NCBI RefSeq assembly: GCF_000975095.1
Contig: NZ_BBRD01000001.1
Location: forward strand, 763,467 to 827,466
Length of the DNA: 64,000 nt
Source: Demequina aestuarii
GTDB lineage: Bacteria > Actinomycetota > Actinomycetes > Actinomycetales > Demequinaceae
Direction of reading: 5' to 3'
The notes beneath the pieces are model-generated. The model was given only the letters and a program-made list of their open reading frames with translations. It was not told where the DNA came from and ran no database searches. Positions within the stretch are counted from its first letter, which is position 1. Each line of letters starts with the position of its first letter. Below, piece by piece: positions 1-7,374 of this stretch. The translations under genes were made by a program, and so were the position numbers.

Positions 1-1
1 C

Positions 2-2185
2 GAGAGCGCGGACGTGCCGTACACCTTCACGCTGGCCGCCGGTGCGGTCCCCGACCTCGCGTCCACACGCCTGATCGACGAGGTGGACACCACGGTGTTC
101 GACGTCAGCGACCTCGGCGTGATCCAGGACTCGATTACGGGCACCTATGACTACCAGGGGACCCTCTCCGGCTCGGACTTCGACGTCGTTCTCTCCGGCG
201 ATGACCTGGTGTTCACTCCGTCGTCGACGTTCGGCGCGGACCTGCCCGGATCAGTGGACCTGACCGGCGCCCTCACTGACCGGCTGCAGTTCTCGTTCGA
301 CCTGCCCACGCACGTGATTCAGGGCAAGCAGACCCTCGAGGTGAGCAACACCGCTCGTGTCGAGGGTGACGACGAGGACGCCTACGAGTGGGTCTCGGAG
401 GCCCGGGGCTCTGCCACCACGTACGGAGACGAGCTCGAGGTGAGCAAGCTGCTGTACGCGGGTGACGACACGTGGACCCGCAACCTGCGAGTGGAGCTGG
501 ACAGCGAGGGCGAGATGGTGAGCGCATCGTTCATCTACCGCGTCGAGCTGATCCCTCACGGCAACTACTCGGGCGTGAGCATCATCCCGCTCGAGGACAC
601 GCTGCCCGCAGGCACCACGTTCGAGGGCTTCGTGACGGACGCCCAGCTGGAGGCAGGCGACGTCACCGGCAGCAACACTCAGGCCATGGGCGGCAACGTC
701 CGGGCGACGTGGGTCGAGGCTGACAACACGGTGGAGATCGAGCAGATGGAGGGCACGACGCTGCCTGCTGGCGCCTCGGTCGCCGTGAACTTCAAGGTGC
801 AGGTCACGGACTTCACGGAGGACGTGAGCATCACCAACTCGATCGGCAACGCCTCTGCGACGATCACCCCGTCCAACGGCTATCCGCTCATGGTGCTCAA
901 GCAGGACTCGGAGCGCCCCACGGTCAGCATCACCGACCGCAACGCACGCTTCACGGTGACCGGCCCGGACGGCGTCATCACCGATGAGGCCTACGTGGTG
1001 GGTGGCCAGCTCATGGTGGCGGGCGACGGCGGGGACACCGCCATCGTGGTGCCCGAGGACCCGGACGCCGTGGACGGCATCCCCGCCGGCCAGTACACCA
1101 TCACGGAGACGATGCCGCCTGCCGGCTATGCGCTGGCAGACGAGCCGGTGGTCGTCACCATCGACGACGAGGGCGGATCGAACTCGGTGACGCTGTTCAA
1201 CGACCCGCTGCCGCTGTATGCCATCGGCGACCTCGTGTGGATCGACGCGGACAACGATGGCCTCCAGGGGCCGGAGGAGGCCGTGCTCGACGGCGTGACC
1301 GTCGAGCTGGTCGATGCCGACACCGGCGTGGTGCTGCGCACCACCACGACGAACGCGGACGGCCGCTATCTCTTCGACCTGCTTCCCGAAGGTGAGTACC
1401 GCGTGCGGTTCACGCTGACCGAGGAGCAGGCCAAGATGTGGACCCTCACCACGCCCCACATGGGCGAGGACGGCACCGTGGAGTCGGATGCCGACCGCGC
1501 CACTGGCGAGACGGGCGTGATCGCGCTCGGCGAGACCAACACCGCGGTGATCCCCGGCCCCAGCTACCCGCACGGCGATGTCCAGGCCTTCCTGGGTGTG
1601 GATCCTACGTGGGACGCCGGTGTGGTGCTGCGACCCGGCACGGTCGCCGTGGGTGACTACGTGTGGATCGACGAGGACCGCGACGGCCGTCAGGATGAGG
1701 GCGAGCCGGGGATCCCCGGCGTCACCCTGGTGCTGACCGGGCCCGACGGCGAGCCCGTCATCGACGTGGATGGCCGCACGGTCCAGCCGCAGGTGACGGA
1801 CCGGGACGGCCGCTACCTCTTCACGGACCTGCCGGTCCTCGAGGAGGGCCAGTCCTACACGGTGGCGATCGACCGCGAGGCATCGGCCGATGCTCTCGCT
1901 GAGTTCGACATCACCCTCCCCGGGGAGGGGGATCGCGGGGGCGACTCGTCCTCGTGGACCGCATCGTCCGAGGGACTCACGGAGGCGGGCGAGTTCGACC
2001 TCACGCTCGACTTCGGGTTCGTCCGCCCAGAATCGTCCGAGCCCGGGGAGCCTACAGGCCCGTCCGAGTCCGGCGGAGTGCTGTCATCGACCGGCGTTCA
2101 GGCGACTGGAGCCGTGCTCCTCAGTGCGCTGCTGATCATGGCAGGGGCCTTCGTGCTCGCCTGGCGGCGCCGCGTGAACGGCTGA
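2..2185 (+). CDS. Cell-wall-anchored surface protein with SpaA-like and SdrD_B-like repeats (5' end outside window)
   Basis: The frame is open from the first bases, so the N-terminus lies upstream of the window. The visible part starts with beta-rich DUF11/adhesin-like sequence, then a SpaA/Cna_B-like domain (ending in TITETMPPAGYAL) around residues 310-400. Two SdrD_B-type domains follow, opening with IGDLVWIDADNDG and VGDYVWIDEDRDG, at about 405-520 and 545-670. The C-terminus has the sortase layout: LSSTG, a hydrophobic segment and a basic tail (WRRRVNG). The motif departs from LPXTG, having Ser in place of Pro. Inference: an adhesin or pilin-like protein covalently attached to peptidoglycan. 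A strong hairpin with a T-run follows the stop, so the transcript probably ends here. Confidence 0.85.
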   Translation, partial: ESADVPYTFTLAAGAVPDLASTRLIDEVDTTVFDVSDLGVIQDSITGTYDYQGTLSGSDFDVVLSGDDLVFTPSSTFGADLPGSVDLTGALTDRLQFSFDLPTHVIQGKQTLEVSNTARVEGDDEDAYEWVSEARGSATTYGDELEVSKLLYAGDDTWTRNLRVELDSEGEMVSASFIYRVELIPHGNYSGVSIIPLEDTLPAGTTFEGFVTDAQLEAGDVTGSNTQAMGGNVRATWVEADNTVEIEQMEGTTLPAGASVAVNFKVQVTDFTEDVSITNSIGNASATITPSNGYPLMVLKQDSERPTVSITDRNARFTVTGPDGVITDEAYVVGGQLMVAGDGGDTAIVVPEDPDAVDGIPAGQYTITETMPPAGYALADEPVVVTIDDEGGSNSVTLFNDPLPLYAIGDLVWIDADNDGLQGPEEAVLDGVTVELVDADTGVVLRTTTTNADGRYLFDLLPEGEYRVRFTLTEEQAKMWTLTTPHMGEDGTVESDADRATGETGVIALGETNTAVIPGPSYPHGDVQAFLGVDPTWDAGVVLRPGTVAVGDYVWIDEDRDGRQDEGEPGIPGVTLVLTGPDGEPVIDVDGRTVQPQVTDRDGRYLFTDLPVLEEGQSYTVAIDREASADALAEFDITLPGEGDRGGDSSSWTASSEGLTEAGEFDLTLDFGFVRPESSEPGEPTGPSESGGVLSSTGVQATGAVLLSALLIMAGAFVLAWRRRVNG

Positions 2186-2208
2186 TCACCCCCAGCGTGA
2201 CAGCGCTC

Positions 2209-2253
2209 GCGGCGGTCGGGGGTCCCTCACCCCCGGCCGCCGCACCTTTTTTT
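2209..2253 (+). terminator. Rho-independent terminator after the surface-protein gene
   Basis: A 14-bp inverted repeat (arms 2209-2222 and 2230-2243, one G-T pair, 7-nt loop) is followed by a run of seven T at 2247-2253. It lies 24 nt after the stop codon of the surface-protein gene and before the convergent membrane-protein gene. Confidence 0.85.
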
Positions 2254-2346
2254 GCGGCCGATTCCTGCTGCCGAGCTCCCGCGCGACGGAAGCGGCTCTG
2301 GTGAAGGAGTCAGCACTGGCAGGCGGGCCGGTAGGCCGGTAGGCGA

Positions 2347-2814
2347 CTACTGAGCGCGGCGCAGTGCGAACGCGTCGCGGATCACGACAGCCGCAGTCGC
2401 AAGTGCGGCGACAGCGAACACGCCGTCAATGTAGATGCCGAAGCCCTGACCGGTCACGCCGTCGTCGGGGAACAGCCTGATCACCTGGGAGGCAAGGAGG
2501 GCGACCGACCACGCCGCCAGCCCCACCAGCGTGGCCCACGTGACTGCTGCCTGGACACGAGATGCCTCGGTTCCCGCCGAACGCCGCTGCACCCACCCGG
2601 CCACCAGGAGCGCCATCGCGGCCACCGTGACGATGGCGAGCACGGAGTTGCCCCACACCGGCATGGTCCGCTCGCTCGGCAGCACACTTGCGTTGGGTGA
2701 GTCCCAGGAGTCGACGTTCTCGGGCAGCCCGATGAGCAAGAACACTGCTGGCGCCAGCAGCACCGCGCGCCCCAGCGCCGATCCCAACCCTGGCCGCCCC
2801 ACCTGCGATCCCAT
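2347..2814 (-). CDS. Small four-helix membrane protein, function unknown
   Basis: A 155-residue protein starting MGSQVGRPGLGSALGR. Four hydrophobic segments are visible: AVLLAPAVFLLIG, SVLAIVTVAAMALLVAGW, ATLVGLAAWSVALLASQVI and a last one near the C-terminus (GVFAVAALATAAVVI), followed by a basic tail. The frame stays open further upstream, but that part is antisense to the neighbouring DUF2568 gene, so I start at ATG 2814. It is divergent from DUF2568 across about 40 nt, so the two share a promoter region. I do not recognise the family. Confidence 0.6.
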   Translation of the reverse strand: MGSQVGRPGLGSALGRAVLLAPAVFLLIGLPENVDSWDSPNASVLPSERTMPVWGNSVLAIVTVAAMALLVAGWVQRRSAGTEASRVQAAVTWATLVGLAAWSVALLASQVIRLFPDDGVTGQGFGIYIDGVFAVAALATAAVVIRDAFALRRAQ

Positions 2815-2857
2815 GTGATGGATCGTGGCACGCTGTGTGCATGAACAGCGAGCGTCC

Positions 2858-3196
2858 ATGAACGGGGCCGGCAGCGCGACCGTGTTCCTGGCCGAGCTCG
2901 GCATGTACGTCGGTGTGGCGTGGTGGGGGCTCGCCGCGTACGAGGGCGTGTGGTCGTGGATCGTCGGCATCGGCCTGCCGCTGGCCGTCATGGGCATCTG
3001 GGCCGTGTTCCTGTCCCCGCGCGCGGGCATGCCGCTGCCGGATGGTGCGCAGGTGGCCGTCCGTGTCGCGCTGCTGCTCGTGGGTGCCGCAGCCTTCTGG
3101 GCCGTCGGGATGCCGGTGCTGGCAATCGCCCAGGCGGTGCTCGCGGTCGTGGGGACCGCACTGTCTCGGCGCGGCCGCGGCGACCACCGTCCTTGA
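2858..3196 (+). CDS. YrdB/DUF2568 family membrane protein
   Basis: A 112-residue protein starting MNGAGSATVFLAELGMYVGVAWWG, with four predicted membrane helices. The arrangement of helices, with paired short loops and a WAVFLSPRA motif in the middle, is typical of the DUF2568 (YrdB) family of integral membrane proteins of unknown function. The ATG at 2858 is preferred because the hydrophobic stretch begins immediately after it. An in-frame ATG at 2825 would add an unlikely basic 11-residue extension. Confidence 0.7.
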   Translation: MNGAGSATVFLAELGMYVGVAWWGLAAYEGVWSWIVGIGLPLAVMGIWAVFLSPRAGMPLPDGAQVAVRVALLLVGAAAFWAVGMPVLAIAQAVLAVVGTALSRRGRGDHRP

Positions 3197-3236
3197 GGCG
3201 GCCGATGCGCCGGCTGGGTCGCGACACAATGGCACC

Positions 3237-4223
3237 GTGATCTTTGGAGCAGCACCGGACCCCGATGGCAGCGAGCAGCGCTACCGCGCGGCCGAATCCG
3301 CCATGTGGGCGCACCACGGCATGTCGCCCACGGAGCGCTGGATCGAGGCCGATGCGCTCGGGATCCGGGTCCACGCGAAGGAGCACGGCGAGGGCCGGCC
3401 GGTGGTCTTCATCCACGGCACGCCCACAGCGGGTGGGGTGTTCGTTCCTCTCGTGGGGCAGCTGAGCGGCGTTCGCGCCATCGTGGTGGATCGCCCCGGG
3501 TGCGCGCTGAGCGATCCGCTGGACTTCGACGATTTCACCCCCGACCGCATGCGCGAGGTGATCGACGGCTGGGCACCCGCAGTGGTGAAGGCCGTGAGCG
3601 ACGAGCCCGTGGACCTCGTCGCGAGCTCCGCGGGCGGGCTGGTCGCGCTGGTGCTGGCCTCCCGTCATCCGGAGCTGATCCGCAGCGTCGCGCTGCTGGG
3701 CGCGCCGGCGGTGGAAGGCATGAACCTGCCGGGTTCGATGCGCTTGGGCACCTTCGCTCCGGTGGCACGCGCGGTGGCTCGGCACCGCGTCAACGAGCGC
3801 GACCTGCGCCGGTCCTTCAAGTCGATGGGCCACGGCGACCTGGTGCGCAACGGCGGGCTCTCCACAGCGGACCTCGAGTGGCGCTACGCGCTGTCGCGCG
3901 ACACCACCACGTACGCGCACGAGATGCAGTTGATGCGCCTGGCCGCCACGTGGCGTGGCCCGCGCCCTGGGTGGGTGGCGAGCACCGCGGAGATCGAGTC
4001 GTTGGCCGCGCCGTCGCTGTGGGTGGCCGGGGAGCACGACCCCTTCGCCACGCCTGAGCGCATCGGCGAATGGGCGTCTCATGCCCGCGGCTCGACGGTG
4101 AGGGTCATGCCGGATTCGGGGCACCAGCCGTGGATCGACCACCCGGCCGACCACGCGCGCATCCTCGAGGACTGGTGGGCGAGCATCGGCGCGGGTCGCG
4201 CCTCAGAAGGAGACACCGAATGA
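3237..4223 (+). CDS. Alpha/beta-fold hydrolase
   Basis: A 328-residue protein from GTG 3237. The N-terminal RYRAAESAMWAHHGMSPTERW is characteristic of a family of actinobacterial alpha/beta hydrolases and supports the GTG start over ATG 3303. Visible elements are the oxyanion-loop motif HGTPTAGG (about residue 61), the nucleophile elbow SSAGG (about 126), an acid in GEHDPF (about 266) and the catalytic His in DSGHQPW (about 292). The substrate is unknown; esterase or lactonase activity is most likely. The stop overlaps the start of the downstream M50-like peptidase gene (ATGA), so the two are probably co-translated. Confidence 0.85.
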   Translation: MIFGAAPDPDGSEQRYRAAESAMWAHHGMSPTERWIEADALGIRVHAKEHGEGRPVVFIHGTPTAGGVFVPLVGQLSGVRAIVVDRPGCALSDPLDFDDFTPDRMREVIDGWAPAVVKAVSDEPVDLVASSAGGLVALVLASRHPELIRSVALLGAPAVEGMNLPGSMRLGTFAPVARAVARHRVNERDLRRSFKSMGHGDLVRNGGLSTADLEWRYALSRDTTTYAHEMQLMRLAATWRGPRPGWVASTAEIESLAAPSLWVAGEHDPFATPERIGEWASHARGSTVRVMPDSGHQPWIDHPADHARILEDWWASIGAGRASEGDTE

Positions 4224-4945
4224 ACGTTGCTGACGTGTGGGACACGATCTGGACCGATGCGACCACCCCGGTGGTCGCATCGACGGTGGCCGCGCTGGTG
4301 CCGTTGGCGGCCGTGATCGTCTGCTTGGCGATCCCTCAGGCCTGGCACGCGGTGCGTCACGTGGTCACCATCGCCCACGAGGCGGGTCACGCCGTGGTTG
4401 CGACGCTGCTCGGCCGGAAGGTGAGCGGCATCCGCCTGCACTCCGACACCTCGGGGCTCACCACGCACTCGGGCTCGACCAAGCGGCTGCCGCTCACGCT
4501 CACCGCCTTCGCGGGCTACCCGGCCCCTGCGGTGCTGGGCGTGGGCGCGGCGGCCTTGCTCGGCGCGGGGTACGCCTTCGGGCTGCTGTGGGTCCTGCTG
4601 GTGGTGCTGCTGCTCGTCCTGGTGCAGATCCGCAACGTGTACGGATTTCTCGTGATGGTGCTCGCCATCGGCGGCTTCGGGTGGCTGGCGTGGTCCGCGC
4701 CCGACCCGTGGCGCGTGGGCGTGGCCTATGGCGTGACGTGGCTGCTGCTGCTGGGCGCGGTGCGTGCGGTCGTGGAGTTGCACGGCTCGCGGCGGGGCGT
4801 CCAGGGCGGCGGCTCCGATGCCGACGCGCTGGCTCGGACCACGCGCGTGCCGGCACTGGTGTGGGTGGGCCTGTTCTGGCTGGTGACGGTCGCGTGCGCC
4901 GCGGGTGGGGCCTGGCTGATGCTGGGCGATGTGATCGGGGGATAG
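4220..4945 (+). CDS. M50-family-like membrane metallopeptidase
   Basis: A 241-residue integral membrane protein. A first transmembrane segment is followed by the zinc-binding signature HEAGH (about residue 54) inside VVTIAHEAGHAVVATLLGRKVSG, the typical layout of M50B-like peptidases (site-2 protease relatives). Four or five more hydrophobic helices follow. A second metal ligand motif (NxxPxxxxDG) is not obvious, so peptidase activity is inferred from family only. It starts in an ATGA overlap with the hydrolase gene, with AGAAGGAG as ribosome-binding site. Confidence 0.8.
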   Translation: MNVADVWDTIWTDATTPVVASTVAALVPLAAVIVCLAIPQAWHAVRHVVTIAHEAGHAVVATLLGRKVSGIRLHSDTSGLTTHSGSTKRLPLTLTAFAGYPAPAVLGVGAAALLGAGYAFGLLWVLLVVLLLVLVQIRNVYGFLVMVLAIGGFGWLAWSAPDPWRVGVAYGVTWLLLLGAVRAVVELHGSRRGVQGGGSDADALARTTRVPALVWVGLFWLVTVACAAGGAWLMLGDVIGG

Positions 4946-5054
4946 CGGACGCTCCTCCACAGTTCCGCAGACGGCCGGGGGTGGTCTCGGGGGCGGCCAA
5001 GAGAGATGATGGAGGGGAACGGGTTGCCAAGGAAGTCGCCCGGGAGAGGAAGTC

Positions 5055-5324
5055 ATGCCTGACTGGGGACACGGAATGGGCGGCCTCTGGTGGATGGGGG
5101 CGTCGTGGCTCTTCATCGCGATCGGAATCGGCCTTCTCGCCTACGTGGTGGCAAGGCTCGCGTCCCGGCCTGACGACAGCAAGCGGTCCGACTCTGCGGC
5201 GGCATCCGCGCCGGGTCAGTCACGGTCGCCGGCCGCGCGTCAGATCCTTGAGGAGCGCCTCGCTCGCGGCGAGATCGATATCCCAGAGTTCAACGATCGA
5301 GTGCGCGCTCTCGAGGGACAGTGA
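5055..5324 (+). CDS. SHOCT-domain small membrane protein (copy 1)
   Basis: An 89-residue protein with one N-terminal membrane helix (WMGASWLFIAIGIGLLAYVVARL), a polar Ala/Ser linker and a C-terminal SHOCT domain (ILEERLARGEIDIPEFNDR). SHOCT is a short C-terminal oligomerisation-type domain. The SD sequence GAGAGGAAG precedes the start. The stop codon overlaps the GTG start of the multicopper oxidase (GTGA), so the two are translationally coupled. A paralogue of identical length lies on the other side of the oxidase. Confidence 0.8.
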   Translation: MPDWGHGMGGLWWMGASWLFIAIGIGLLAYVVARLASRPDDSKRSDSAAASAPGQSRSPAARQILEERLARGEIDIPEFNDRVRALEGQ

Positions 5325-6748
5325 CGGGCCCGATCTCGCGCCGCCAAGCGATCGGCCTCGGCCTGCTCGGCGTGGGGTCGCTGGGTCTTGGGATTGCCGG
5401 GGTCACATCGGCCGGCTTCCGCTCCGGAGTGTCGGCCACGAACGTGCCGGGCGGTGCCGCTGCGGCCTCATGGGCGGAGCCCGCGGTGCTCGCCTCCTCC
5501 GACGGCGTCCTCACGTGCGAACTTGCCGTTGCCGAGAGGCCGGTCGACGTCGGCGGCGGGTCTGCGCGGATGCTGACGTACAACGGCACGGTCCCCGGAC
5601 CGACGCTCCACCTGCGCCCGGGGGACACGCTGCGCGTTCGCCTCGTCAACGGTCTCGAGACGCCCACCAACCTCCACACCCACGGCCTGGTGGTCAGCGC
5701 CGACGGCAACGGGGACAACCCCTTCGTGTCGATCGGTCCGGGGGAGTCGTTCGACTACGAGATCTCTCTGCCAGACGATCACCCGCACGGCGTGTTCTGG
5801 TATCACCCGCATCTCCACGGGTTCGTCGCAGACCAGGTGTTCGGGGGACTCTACGGCGCCATCGTGGTCGACGAGGAGGACTGGTCCGAGGGAGCGCCGC
5901 GCGTGGTGGTGGTGTCCGATGTGACCTTGTCGAGGGGCGCCGTCGCGGCTGTCTCCGATGCCGAGCGTCGCCAGGGCCGGGTGGGAGAAATGGTGATCAC
6001 CAACGGGCTGGCGTCCCCACCCCTCCCAGTCCCGCCCGGGCTCACGGGGCGGCTCCTGCTGGTGAACGCGTGCACCAGCCGCTATCTGGACCTGGGTGGT
6101 CTCGCGATGACCGTGCGTGGTCTCGACTCGGGGGCCTTCGTTCCGCCGCGGGTGGTCGACCGACTGGTGCTCGCTCCGGGCAGCCGGGCGGACGTGCTTC
6201 TCGAGGGACCCGCACACCCCACGCCCCTGGTGGCGCGTGCCTACGAGCGGGGCGGGGTCGGCATGGGAATGATGGGTGCAGTCGCGCAGGAGTCCGATGC
6301 CACCATCCTCACGCTGGTGCCCGACGCCGCGATTGCCCCCAGTGCCGTCGTGCCCCCGCAGCGCCCTCCACACGACTTGCGAGATGCCGGCATCGACCGT
6401 GCCCGCACGCTCACCTTCACCATGAGCATGGGGGGCGGCATGAGGTTCTTGATCGACGGTGTCGCCTTCGATCCCGGCCGCGTGGACCACACGGTCGACG
6501 TCGGTTCCGTCGAGGAGTGGACGCTGGTCAACGTCACGATGATGGATCACCCCTTCCATCTGCATACCTGGCCGATGCAGCTGGTGGACGGCGAGGGCGT
6601 CGACACGCGTGACGTCGTCGACGTGCCCGCCGGAGAGTCCGTCACCGTGAGGATCGCGTTCGACCGCTTCCCGGGCCGCACCGTCTATCACTGCCACGTC
6701 CTCGACCACGAGGACCTGGGCATGATGGGAGTGGTGCAGAGCCGCTGA
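5321..6748 (+). CDS. Multicopper oxidase, Tat-exported
   Basis: A 475-residue protein from GTG 5321. It has a Tat-type signal (SRRQAIGLGLLGVGSLGLGIAG) and cupredoxin domains carrying all four copper-ligand motifs: HTHG (about 109), WYHPHLHG (about 153), HPFHLHTWP (about 410) and YHCHVLDHEDLGM (about 457). The last motif includes the type-1 Cys-His-Met set. Met-rich stretches (MGMMGAV, MSMGGGM) resemble those of CueO-like cuprous oxidases. Inference: an extracytoplasmic laccase or copper-detoxification oxidase. It is coupled to the upstream SHOCT gene, and a second SHOCT gene follows it. Confidence 0.92.
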   Translation: MTGPISRRQAIGLGLLGVGSLGLGIAGVTSAGFRSGVSATNVPGGAAAASWAEPAVLASSDGVLTCELAVAERPVDVGGGSARMLTYNGTVPGPTLHLRPGDTLRVRLVNGLETPTNLHTHGLVVSADGNGDNPFVSIGPGESFDYEISLPDDHPHGVFWYHPHLHGFVADQVFGGLYGAIVVDEEDWSEGAPRVVVVSDVTLSRGAVAAVSDAERRQGRVGEMVITNGLASPPLPVPPGLTGRLLLVNACTSRYLDLGGLAMTVRGLDSGAFVPPRVVDRLVLAPGSRADVLLEGPAHPTPLVARAYERGGVGMGMMGAVAQESDATILTLVPDAAIAPSAVVPPQRPPHDLRDAGIDRARTLTFTMSMGGGMRFLIDGVAFDPGRVDHTVDVGSVEEWTLVNVTMMDHPFHLHTWPMQLVDGEGVDTRDVVDVPAGESVTVRIAFDRFPGRTVYHCHVLDHEDLGMMGVVQSR

Positions 6749-6865
6749 CGAGCGGCGTCTCTTGAGGCGGCCGTGCCGTAGTCGTCGGGCGATGGAGACA
6801 CGGGTCAGGACCCGGCGGCTCACGTGCTCGGCGAGGTGCTCGGGCGTAGATGGCGACAACACTCC

Positions 6866-6890
6866 CTGAGAACGCCCTGCCCGTTCTCAG
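6866..6890. promoter_or_regulatory. Inverted repeat upstream of the second SHOCT gene, possible operator
   Basis: A perfect 9-bp inverted repeat, CTGAGAACG and CGTTCTCAG, separated by 7 nt. It lies between the multicopper oxidase and the second SHOCT gene, about 75 nt before the latter's start. No T-run follows, so an operator or a weak terminator hairpin are both possible. Confidence 0.4.
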
Positions 6891-6965
6891 CAACCTCTGA
6901 GGATCCGCGACGAGCATGGATTCATGACGGCACCCCGACCGTGGGTGCCCGAAGGGAGAAGGCTC

Positions 6966-7235
6966 ATGCGTGGGATCGACCACAGCGTCGCACCGGTGAT
7001 CTGGTCGGGCGTGTTCTGGGTGTTGGCGGTGCTCGCCATCAGCGCGGCCGTGTACCTGACCGTGCGCCTGGTGACTGACCGACGGGCCGATGCGCTCGGC
7101 GAGCAGTCCGCCGCCGCGCCCGCCGCTCAGGTGGAGCCGGCGACCAGCGCGCGCGCCATCCTGTCCGAGCGGCTTGCCAGGGGCGAGATCGACGTCGACG
7201 AGTACAAGCAACGCCTGGAGGCGCTGGACCAGTAG
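6966..7235 (+). CDS. SHOCT-domain small membrane protein (copy 2)
   Basis: An 89-residue protein starting MRGIDHSVAPVIWSG, chosen because GAAGGGAGAAGG sits just upstream; an in-frame ATG at 6924 would add 14 residues without a good ribosome-binding site. It has one membrane helix (FWVLAVLAISAAVYLTVRLV), an Ala-rich linker and a SHOCT tail (ILSERLARGEIDVDEYKQRL). Length, topology and tail match the copy on the other side of the multicopper oxidase, so they look like a duplicated pair. The function is unknown. Confidence 0.78.
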   Translation: MRGIDHSVAPVIWSGVFWVLAVLAISAAVYLTVRLVTDRRADALGEQSAAAPAAQVEPATSARAILSERLARGEIDVDEYKQRLEALDQ

Positions 7236-7342
7236 CGCCCGGCCCTGACCCGCATCGGCCGTCGTCGCACCGTGGATTCCTCTCCCTGCGGCTCGCGCGG
7301 ACGGCCGATGCGCTGGGGGCGAAACCGGGACCTTGTCCCGGC

Positions 7343-7364
7343 TAACCTACGGGACCGTAGGTTA
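7343..7364. promoter_or_regulatory. Palindromic operator (TetR-type) before the acyl-CoA ligase
   Basis: A perfect 10-bp inverted repeat TAACCTACGG and CCGTAGGTTA with a 2-nt centre. A TAGAAT -10-like box begins at 7363, overlapping the right arm, and the start codon is only about 6 nt downstream of it, which suggests a leaderless transcript. The shape fits the operators of TetR-family regulators of fatty-acid genes. The regulator is not identified. Confidence 0.65.
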
Positions 7365-7374
7365 GAATCGAGAT

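Noticed and set aside
4237..6612. 791-codon plus-strand frame across the M50, SHOCT and oxidase genes
   Set aside because: Arg/Gly-rich translation overlapping three recognisable genes in another frame, with no motif.
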